Shown here piece after piece: positions 55,782-64,000 of a stretch of 64,000 nucleotides of DNA (position 1 is its first letter; every line of letters starts with the position of its first letter). The stretch comes from Cephalopachus bancanus. Taxonomy: Eukaryota; Chordata; Mammalia; Primates; Tarsiidae. Location: contig JAPVLO010000885.1 of the NCBI GenBank assembly GCA_027257055.1, positions 62,001 through 126,000 of the forward strand, given 5' to 3'. The notes below the pieces were generated by a model. The model was given only the letters and a program-made list of their open reading frames with translations. It ran no database searches and was not told the origin of the DNA. The translations under genes were made by a program, and so were the position numbers.

Positions 55782-57073
55782 CTATGCAGTGTTCACAATT
55801 ACATTAACAGTGATGACTACATTGTTTTTAGCTTTGTTAGATCATCTGCATTCCATAACTCATTGCTGGAAATATACATACCCTTCAGAGGCCAGCCTTA
55901 GCTAAAGGCCACTCCCAGAGAGAGGAAGCAAGAAGTCAGATATAGGGGGAAATAGTCTATGTCTGGACAATGCCTCAAAATGGCAAATGATGCTTTGATT
56001 CTTACTTTATAAAATCTTTTGAGAATCCTATCAGCATAGGGCAATTGGTCACAAGTGTTAACAAAGTTTCTCAAAAGGTACTAGAAATGTTTGACAGCAA
56101 TGATTTTTTTTTTAATTTTTGATAGTATGAAGTGAATACTGGTACTATCTAGAACATGCTTAAATCTCAAAGGAAGATGCTAAGGCCTCAGAGCATAGAT
56201 TCGTCCTCTGGATGACTTGTACAAATTGTTTTAAGTCTCAAGCAAAGAACTGGACTACGACTGAAAGAGAACTTAAGTGATTACATGAGATTTAGTAGAA
56301 TGATTCTTACTCTTAAAACCATTTCTATAATGGAAGTTCAAAAATGCTTGATTTGAGAACGCTGCAAATAACAGCTTAATAGTAAGAAGCTTCTTCTCAA
56401 ATTTCTCCTGAAAAATATTATAATAGCAATTCACCAAAGAACTTTGCTGAAAATAGTTTATTTTAAAGGCAACCTCTTCTTTGATTCAGAATGTTTTAGA
56501 AGACAAAAATCACTATACTTGTGCATCAAGTTTGCACTGGTCTTTTACATCTGATTCAACTCAAAATTAGCTATGGGGAACTACAGCAAAGGAATAATTT
56601 CAATGTATGTACCTATTGCTTCAAGTAGTTAATATATGCATTGCCTCATGCTTGAGTCAAGCAAATAACATTGAAACTGTTCTCTTCTTTTTTTAACAGT
56701 TCAGGATTAAGTATACTTACACCTTACAGGTAAAGTTTGAGCCTCCCTTTGGTCCCCGCTTCACTTGGTTTGAGAACAGGTACCCTTATTAATGTGATGC
56801 CCCCCCCACTTCCCCTGTTAGTTTCCAGCTACTGCCAATCACTTTCTTATAGTATTATGGTAAATGTCCAGGAAAACATTTTAAAGTTTTTTACATATCG
56901 CTTGAAATAAGATATTTCTATCCCATAATACTTTAAACATATCTTTACTTTCTATTAATAAGTATTGCTTTGCTAAATTACAATATTTAATACCAGAAAA
57001 AATTCCCACAATATTCAGCATTGTTTGTAATAAATAATTGATCATTTTTTCACTTTAAGCATTTTTCTTTCTG
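55782..57073. other. Unique sequence, nothing recognised
   Basis: AT-rich, with no repeat family identified on either strand. Confidence 0.45.
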
Positions 57074-57085
57074 AATTACAGAATC

Positions 57086-57438
57086 CTGGCTGGATGTGGG
57101 GGTTCATGCTTGTAATCCCAGCAATTTGGGAGACCGGGGCAGGAGAATTGCTAGAGTGCAGGAGTTTGACCAGCTTGGGCAGCAGAGCAAGACCTCACTT
57201 CTACAAAAAAAAAAAAAAAGTTGGAAGTGGTGGCACGTGCCTTTAGTCCCAGCTACTTGGGAGGCTGAGGCAGAAGGATCTCTTGGAGCCCAGGAAGTCG
57301 AGGCTGTGGTGAGCTGTGATTGTGGTTGTTCCACGCACTCCAGTCTGAGGGACAGAGTGAGATCCTGACTCAAATAAAACATACAGGCAAACAAAAAAAT
57401 CCCAGCCAACCAACCAACCAGACAAACAAACAAAAAAC
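57086..57438 (+). mobile_element. AluJ-like element with complex tail
   Basis: Old-type Alu (GCAGGAGAATTGCTAGAGTG, GAGGCTGTGGTGAGCTGTG) with a long middle A-run and a tail degenerated to CAAA/CCAACCAA units. Target duplication AATTACAGAATC at 57074-57085 and 57439-57450. Confidence 0.92.
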
Positions 57439-57450
57439 AATTACAGAATC

Positions 57451-58207
57451 AATGACAATGACAATACCATAGGAGTTAAGAAGAGTTATGTACTTTGTAA
57501 CTTTTCTCACTTGTATATAATCAGAGCACCATAATTCAAATGTGATTTAGCATACTTTGACTAGGTGCTGTGGTGGGATTCCAAAATGAAGGAAACACTC
57601 CTCTCTTCTCAAAAATGTGCAAGTTAGACAGGAAAATTAAGATATGCTTACAAATAACTTCTTTGCTACAAATACATTCACATAGAGACGCATTCTCTAG
57701 CATCTAAATGACTGCAAACACAAGTCTCACATGACAATCTTCAGTTGCTACCATTTCACCTTCATAACAAAAGTGAGTAATTTTGGCAAGACCCTTTATC
57801 TGACTCCTGCCTGTCCCTCCAGCCTCATTGTTTCATTAAACTATTGCTATCATTTCTATAGTCCAATTAAAAAGTTCATTGATCAGCGTTGTTGTTTTGT
57901 TGTGATTGTTATTTTTAGGTTAATTTTCAATTAAACAAATAATAAATGAACATGATCTCTTGGGAAAATAATTCTAATGCTACACGTATGCCTAAAACAC
58001 AGTTTGAACTGTAAGTATCCCTGTTGCTTTATCTTGCTCCCTAGCGGTATTCATGGTTACCATTTAAGTATGTGTCCTTCCAGACCTTTAATACATTTAT
58101 ATAAGGAATATTGCTTTGTTTTGTGTTTTAGCATAAAGAAGATCATATTTATTTACTTTTGTTTTATTTATTTTATTAAGCAAATATCTTGAATATCATA
58201 TCAGTTT
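57451..58207. other. Unique sequence
   Basis: No repeat or gene recognised; short incidental frames only. Confidence 0.4.
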
Positions 58208-58225
58208 AATAATATAGCATTTACA

Positions 58226-58524
58226 AGCCGGGCTCGGTGGCTCAGCCTGTAATCCCACGCCTTGGGAGGCTGAGGTGAGTGGATTGCCTGAGCCCGCGGG
58301 CTCAAGACCCACCTGGGCAGCGAGACCTCATCTCTACAATAAATCAAAAAATCACCCGGGCATGGTAGCGCACGCCTGTAATTCCGGCTACTTGGAAGGC
58401 TGAGGCGGAAAGATCGCCGGAGCCCAGCAGGTCGAGGCTGTGGTGGCCGGGAGCGGCCACTGCACTCCAGTCTGGGCCACAGAGTGAGACTCCAACTCAA
58501 TCAATCAATCAATCAATAAAATAA
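58226..58524 (+). mobile_element. Alu, young, (TCAA)n tail
   Basis: CpG-rich near-consensus copy with a tail of TCAA units and a perfect 19-bp target duplication TAATAATATAGCATTTACA (58207-58225 and 58525-58543). Confidence 0.95.
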
Positions 58525-58859
58525 TAATAATATAGCATTTACATAGCATACATTAATGAACTTAATCTCTTTATTGGTTACATTTCTTTTTTTAGTTCTT
58601 TAGCTATTTATTTGAATTTTTGTTTCTTTTTCTTTTGAATTATGTGTAACAGCAGTCTACCTCTTTTAGTTCTTGCCATTAGCTATTTTTTTTTGTTTTA
58701 TTGATCAATTCTATATTTTTAAATTAATTTCTGCTTTTATCTTTATTAATTTCTTTCCTCAATTTAATGGTATTTATTTTGTGGATTCTTTTAGTTTGTT
58801 GAGTCAAAAGGGTTTTTTCACTGATTTTAGACTTTTTCTTTTCTTTTCTTTTCTTTTTT

Positions 58860-59126
58860 TTCTGAGTTGGAGTCTCACTCTATCTCCCAGGCTGGAGTGC
58901 AGTGGCATGCTCACAGACACCACCATCTTGAGCTACTGGGCTCAGGCAATCCTTCCACCTCAGTCATCCAGGTTGCTGGAACTACAGGCACATGCCACCA
59001 TGCCCAGTTAATTTTTTTGAATTATTGTTGAGACAAAGTCTCAGAAACCCTGGGCTCAGGCAACCCTCTTGCCTTCATCTCCCAAAGTGCTGGAATTACA
59101 GGTGTGAGTCACCACGCCCAGTCTTA
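58860..59126 (-). mobile_element. Alu, antisense, old
   Basis: Antisense Alu (TGAGTTGGAGTCTCACTC ... AAGTGCTGGAATTACAGGTG) with about 20 bases missing near TGAGACAAAGTCTCAGAAACC. Confidence 0.88.
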
Positions 59127-59165
59127 TTTTGTACTTTCCTTATTTAATAAATTCAGTTAAGGTGT

Positions 59166-59166
<1 letters not shown>

Positions 59167-59213
<47 letters not shown>
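59167..59213. repeat. (GT)n microsatellite
   Basis: Pure GT run of about 22 units. Confidence 0.97.
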
Positions 59214-59214
<1 letters not shown>

Positions 59215-59900
59215 TATTCCTCTAAGTTTCTCTCTGGTTAACGTCCCAGTGGTTTGACATAAGGTGTCGTTCAGGTGCAAATAAATTGTAATATTTATTA
59301 CTATTTCCTTTAAAAGTCAAGATACATTACCATGTGTTTTTAAATTTTTAGATATATACGGTTTTTGTTTGTTTTGTCTTGCTACATTTTTGTTATGGCT
59401 TTCTAATTTTAATGCACAGTGGTCAGTAAATGTAAAGTGTTCTATAAGATTTTAATTTTTTTGTTTAGATTTTTATCCTGAAGCTTAGTATATGGTCAGT
59501 TTTTGAGAATATTTGAAAGTAATTTGTATTCTTTTGCAGGTACAAATACACATGTGTTTATGTGTGTGTTTGAAACATATGTATATTAAACTGAGTTTAT
59601 TAATTGCAAATATAATCCTCTATATTCTTTCTCATTTTTTAAATGTTCTTGGTCTATAAACTTAGTGAAGTATGTTAAATTCTCACTGTGATTGCAAATT
59701 TATTCAATTTCACCTTGAAATTCTATCAGTTTTTGTTTACATTTTTGAAACAACAGAATTAGGTAATAAACATTCATGACTATGAATGTGATGGAGTATT
59801 CTTCTTTCAATATGAAATATTCTCTCTGTGTCTTTTTGATACTTTTTGTTTTGAATTCTGTTTTTCTGATATTAATAATATTGCATGTGCATTTCCAACC

Positions 59901-60280
59901 ATTTGTGTTGCAACTACAAAAGGTTACCAATTTATGATGGTTTAACTCATGACTTTTCACCTTTATGATGGTGTGAAAACAACACGCATTTAGTAAAACT
60001 ATACTTTGAGAACCCATACAACCATTTTGTTTTTCACTTTCAGTACAGTATTCAATAAATTGCATGAGATATTCAACACTATATTATACAATAGGCTTTG
60101 TGTTAGATGATTTTGCCCAACTGTTAGTTAATGTAAGTGTCCTGAGCATGTTTAAGGTAGGCTAGGCTAAACTATGACATTTGTTAAGTGTATCAAATGC
60201 ATTCTCTACTTACGATATTTTCAATTTACTATGGATTGATTGGCATGTAACGCTGTTATAAGTCAAGTAGCGTATGTATC
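59901..60280. mobile_element. Tc1/mariner-pogo-like MITE fossil
   Basis: Ends with repeated (T)TATGATGG / CTTACGATA / AAGTCAAGTAGCG motifs, and contains ACAATAGGCTTTGTGTTAGA and AAGGTAGGCTAGGCTAAACT. This is a common mammalian DNA-transposon repeat; the exact family is not assigned. Confidence 0.6.
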
Positions 60281-60282
60281 AA

Positions 60283-60425
60283 CTCTGTTGCTATCATATG
60301 AAAGCAACCATAGACAATATGTAAACAAATATGCGTGACTGTGTTCCAATAAAACTTCATTTACAAGAACTGGTGGCAGGGGGGATGTGGCCTGTGAACC
60401 CTACATACCTTGCTGACCTTTGTTT
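60283..60425 (+). mobile_element. hAT MITE fragment
   Basis: Contains AAGCAACCATAGACAATATG, GACTGTGTTCCAATAAAACTT and GATGTGGCCTGTGAACCC, the 3' half of the same hAT family as 3981-4303. Confidence 0.8.
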
Positions 60426-61131
60426 CAGGTATAATACTGCAATCTAAAAGGACTTTACTTACTACAATCTTGACTAAGTATTTCATTTTCTTAAAGCAGA
60501 AAGATGGTGATCATTATGTGTTTTAAATAGACAGTAGCTTTCACAACTTTCCAAGCACCACACAATCAACACTTGTTAAAACATCTGAGAGAAAGGTACC
60601 AGATTTTATAAAGGTATAAACTAACACAAGGAGAAAGAAAATGGCCACAAAGCTTCACAAGGAGTTAATACAAAAGGCAAACAAAAACAAAAACAAACAA
60701 ACAAACAAACAAAAACACCCTCTACTCAAGGTGAGAGTGAAATTTCTAAGTAGCAACTTTGTTAGGACAGATGAGCAGTTCCATATATTTGTCTTCCACA
60801 CCTTGAAAGAACCACTTTTTAGGAGCCTTGGTTTGCATTATTACCTGGGATGCAATAGTGACACCATAGAGAAAAACTAAAAACATTGAGAAGAGTTTAA
60901 TTTTTTCACAGATATTTTTTGTCCTAACATGCTTTGACTATATTCGATTTAATTATTATTGCTTATTCTTTTGTTCACATTCTCATATGCGCAAAAATTA
61001 GGGAAACAAAAAGATTGTGGAACTATTGATAGATGTGTCATTGTATCAGTATTTTTTCTATTTCTCTAGAAAGCCATTAAACTGATCTTTTTTTCTCTTA
61101 AAACATAACTGTGTAAAGATAAATATTCCAG
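60426..61131. other. Unique sequence with a (CAAA)n run
   Basis: A (CAAA)n tract lies at 60682-60716. The last part provides the pyrimidine tract (CTTTTTTTCTCTTA at 61087-61100) ahead of the candidate exon. Confidence 0.5.
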
Positions 61132-61299
61132 GAAGATTCACCAACAAAAGACAAACAAACAGCAAAACAAAAGCAGAATATTTGTGACTACCACTTTGAA
61201 AACATTGGACCAGGGAAACCTGAAAGTAAACCGGGTATCACAGTTGTGAAATTGAATGTATATAAGGAATGTCATGGCCTTTGTTGTTATGAAGAAAAG
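61132..61299 (+). CDS. Candidate internal protein-coding exon, unidentified
   Basis: TATTCCAG precedes and GTAAGG follows a 168-nt block that is open for exactly 56 codons in phase 0/0. The same frame is closed four codons upstream and four codons downstream of the splice sites, so openness coincides with the splice signals. The peptide has a lysine/glutamine-rich start (DSPTKDKQTAKQKQ), then NICDYHFENIGPGKPESKPG, ITVVKLNVYKECHGLCCYEEK with four cysteines. It does not resemble any transposon protein that I know. No partner exon could be found by eye in the rest of the window. If real, it belongs to a large-intron gene on the + strand. Confidence 0.5.
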
Positions 61300-63904
61300 G
61301 TAAGGCCTATTTGATCAGTTATTTTTAGAAAAATGATTTTATAAAAGTGTTTTTCCTTTTCTCTAATTCTGCTCACAAGAACCAAAAAATTATTCTGCTC
61401 TTATTCTCGACTGTGAGTTTTCAAAGGAGCTATTTATCAGAATGTCACTCCAAACAGTATTTGAAGGAAAGTTTGAAAGTATATTAATTATAAAGTACTA
61501 TGGTTGCCTCTAAATTTCCAAGTAAGTAAGTGTTGCGTCACTGATTTAGGGTGACATCTGTTTTTTCTATAGTACTTTTGAAAATTCAAATGTATGAACA
61601 GAAAATTCTTACTTCAAAGAGAAATAGAACTGTTCAGAAAGACAGCCTTTGAATGCACGCTTTTTCAAAAAGAAGCTTATTTAGAGAAAATGAAATCCAA
61701 AAATGTCAACATCTGTATTTTTCCTGAGAATATGTTTTCTTTTTGAAAACAACACTGATAAGCTAAGAGTACTTTTAAAAACAAACATACTTTACTGTAT
61801 TTGGTTATAGAAAAGGTAGTGGAAATTTTATAGTGCCCACACCCTTATAATTTAATTAAAAAACAATACTTTTCACAAATTTGATATGAGCATTTGCCTA
61901 ACTCCACATATTGTATATTGGAAGATTCAACTTCATTTTTAAAAAACCAACCATAAGACTTGTTTATATGTGTGTGTGCTTTTGCATGTGTATATTTCTG
62001 ACACATCTACTCAAACCTGAAACAATAATTTCTTTGCTACAATTTTGATCAATTTTAAAAGTTGAAATATAATAGGAAAATATGTTCTAACATTATAAAA
62101 TTGATTTTGCTTTTCTATTTGTATAGAAGATTACTATAAATGCCCTTTGAACTCAAAGAAAATAGTCTTCCTCTTTGGTAACACAAAAGATATTAAACAT
62201 AACAAAGCTTTTTTATAATAACATAAATAAAAATATTGTGGGTAACAAAGCTTGCATTCCTACAGACCAGGAAAAGACAAATGCCACTGTCACTGTTAGT
62301 TAAATAAGGGTGATGCAGAAATTGCAGGAGGATGTTGGTCTGCCAGGGATTTCTGGTAGCCATTTTCAATAATACATGTAGTTTTGCTTCAGGGCTTCAT
62401 ACCAATAAGGCATAATGAAACAAAATGCTCATGTAAACCCCTAAAGAAAAAAAAAATGCATGTATAATTTAAAACACTTTTTGTTTTGTAATTTTGCCCA
62501 CAATTCTCAAAAAACAGTTTATCATTTATTTTCCAGAAGAATGCGATCATAAGTAAGGATAATGTTCCTAAGTGGACCCTAATGATGTTATTTTCATTAA
62601 CATATTTTTTGCCCATGTAATTTATTTTCTTCCAAAAACATTTTTAACATATCTCCTCAATTAAAATTTACTCTCACATTAACTAGGTACTTTGCATTGG
62701 AGGTGCTGTCTTCATCTTTAAGTTGTCTGACATAGTTTTATTTTCACAATTTAAATATCAGTGCTATATTTGACATCAAACATTTATGAGTAAAATGATC
62801 TATTAAAAATTATTCACCTTTCTATACTGCTTCACTTTTAACCAAATCAAAAGAAAAAATTCAAATCTAATGATAGTTGTGTTTAAGCCTTGAGAATGTC
62901 TTAAAAAATAGTCAGAGATAAGAAAATAGTTGGTTTTCTGCTCGTGCTTTTAAAAAAAATATTGGCGTGGTACATTTTTTTACTTAACTTGACCTTTTGT
63001 GTTTCTAACATGAAGATCTACCAAGCATGAGACAAATGATACATGGGTTTCTACAGTTCCAACAACTCAAACAGAATCATTCCTCATGACCAGATCTCTT
63101 AGGATAATGTAATAAAGACGAAAAAGAAGTGCTAGCAGTAAGAAGGGTTTTATTTTGATTTTTAACAAAATACTTGTATATGTCTAAATAAATAGTAAGA
63201 TCAGAAAAATGTATACTTTGACCATTAATTCTTTCATAGTGGTTGAGGTAAAGCTGCAGGATGTGAGCAATAAGAGTCAAACAAAAATAACATTAGAGTT
63301 GTTTGGTTACTTTATTTTTATTTTTTTTAGAAGAGAAAGAAAACAAGTTTATTATTGAAAAAACATTAAACCAGAATGTGCTGTGTACTACAGGCAATCC
63401 ACTAAAGGATTGCAAAGACAGCAAGAAACCTTACCCTTTTGTGTAGCCAAGCAGATACAGCCCATTACATAACAAATATGAGGACTTGACAACACCTTCT
63501 TTCACACACAGTTCCTCCTAAATTAACCTGGTAATCAGAGTGAGCACCTATGTTAGTTAAACAGTGAGTACATGGCATCGTGAATCCAAAGGAAGAGTTG
63601 AACTCAAAATCGGGAAAGCATGGATAGCGCATGACAAATAAATAAGTAGTGGAAATTCAGGTAAACAACAACATCAAACATTTTTTTTGGTTTACATATT
63701 CTGTAAGCACTTATATAGCAACAAATTCACTGGCAGGAGACTTAGGCACTGGGGAACTTATATTCTAGGCAGAAACGCCAGTGATTGGGAATACTAAAGT
63801 AAGGTTTATGAACTGAAACATCATAGTTAGAAGAGGACAAGGAACAAGATTCATGACTTTCATCACACCCCTCTTCTTCTCAGTATAATCACACCACCTA
63901 CCTA
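61300..63904. other. Long unique AT-rich stretch
   Basis: No Alu, young L1, LTR or convincing frame for 2.6 kb, unusual in this repeat-dense window. A faint MIR/L2-like piece may lie at 63690-63790. Confidence 0.5.
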
Positions 63905-63905
63905 C

Positions 63906-63942
<37 letters not shown>
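63905..63942. repeat. (CA)n microsatellite
   Basis: CTACCTAC followed by about 16 CA units. Confidence 0.97.
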
Positions 63943-63944
<2 letters not shown>

Positions 63945-64000
63945 CATGTGTACACACAGCAGCCTCTAGTAGTCTGGAGTTTGGGGTGTGGCAGATCTTG

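Larger units (their letters stand above)
58560..59900 (-). mobile_element. Ancient L1 ORF2, antisense
   Basis: Antisense ORF2 phrases: TTTTTAGTTCTTTAGCTATT, AATTTTAATGCACAGTGGTC, TAGTATATGGTCAGTTTTTG, ATTCTCACTGTGATTGC, TTCTGTTTTTCTGATATTAA. It is interrupted by an antisense Alu and a (GT)n tract. Confidence 0.8.

Overview
This is primate nuclear DNA, AT-rich and almost wholly made of transposable elements. I see no complete cellular protein-coding gene. The Alu elements carry a distinctive derived sequence (heads such as GCCGGGCTCGGTGGCTCAGCC, right arms with AGCAGGTCGAGGCTGCGGTGG and GACTCCAACTCAAA). They sit beside older AluJ-like copies and several young 5'-truncated L1s. This is not the human or Old World monkey Alu pattern and not, as far as I can judge, the lemur/loris pattern. 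My best guess is a tarsier; that identification is inference.

Layout. 1-9.5 kb: nested L1s (young L1 3' ends at 1-924 and 4952-6770, an ancient L1 at 949-3645, an antisense L1 at 6800-7960) with Alus, a hAT MITE and a 90-nt retrocopy of an LTR-type transcript. 10.4-11.7 kb: an antisense GAPDH processed pseudogene. 11.8-17 kb: more L1, including a clean twin-primed (5'-inverted) insertion with target duplications. 17-28 kb: MIR/L2 relics, Alus (one of them trimeric), solo LTRs, a hAT element and microsatellites. 31.7-37.4 kb: a betaretrovirus-like endogenous provirus inside an older L1. It has two LTRs, a 6-bp target duplication, a lysine-tRNA-like primer site, broken gag, an intact 283-codon dUTPase-protease frame, a drastically deleted pol and env remnants. 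38-50 kb: solo LTRs of a shared TGAAA...CTAACA type with 5-bp target duplications, and a decayed hAT transposase gene (45.4-48 kb) split by another solo LTR. 51-64 kb: LTR-like fragments, a young L1, an antisense L1, DNA-transposon fossils, and long unique AT-rich stretches.

Three short stretches in the non-repetitive sequence look like they could be exons of unrecognised genes: 61132-61299 (+, 56 open codons between good splice sites, phase 0/0), 55621-55781 (-, 161 nt) and 21861-21941 (+, possible first coding exon). None could be identified by eye. If real, the window lies in or beside introns of large genes; otherwise it is intergenic.

The annotated units do not form a pathway. What links them is insertion history: provirus in L1, LTR in a hAT transposase, Alu in L1, Alu in MIR, retrocopy in L1. 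Target duplications and nesting let one order many of the events. The provirus LTRs differ by about 6% by hand count, so that insertion is not recent.
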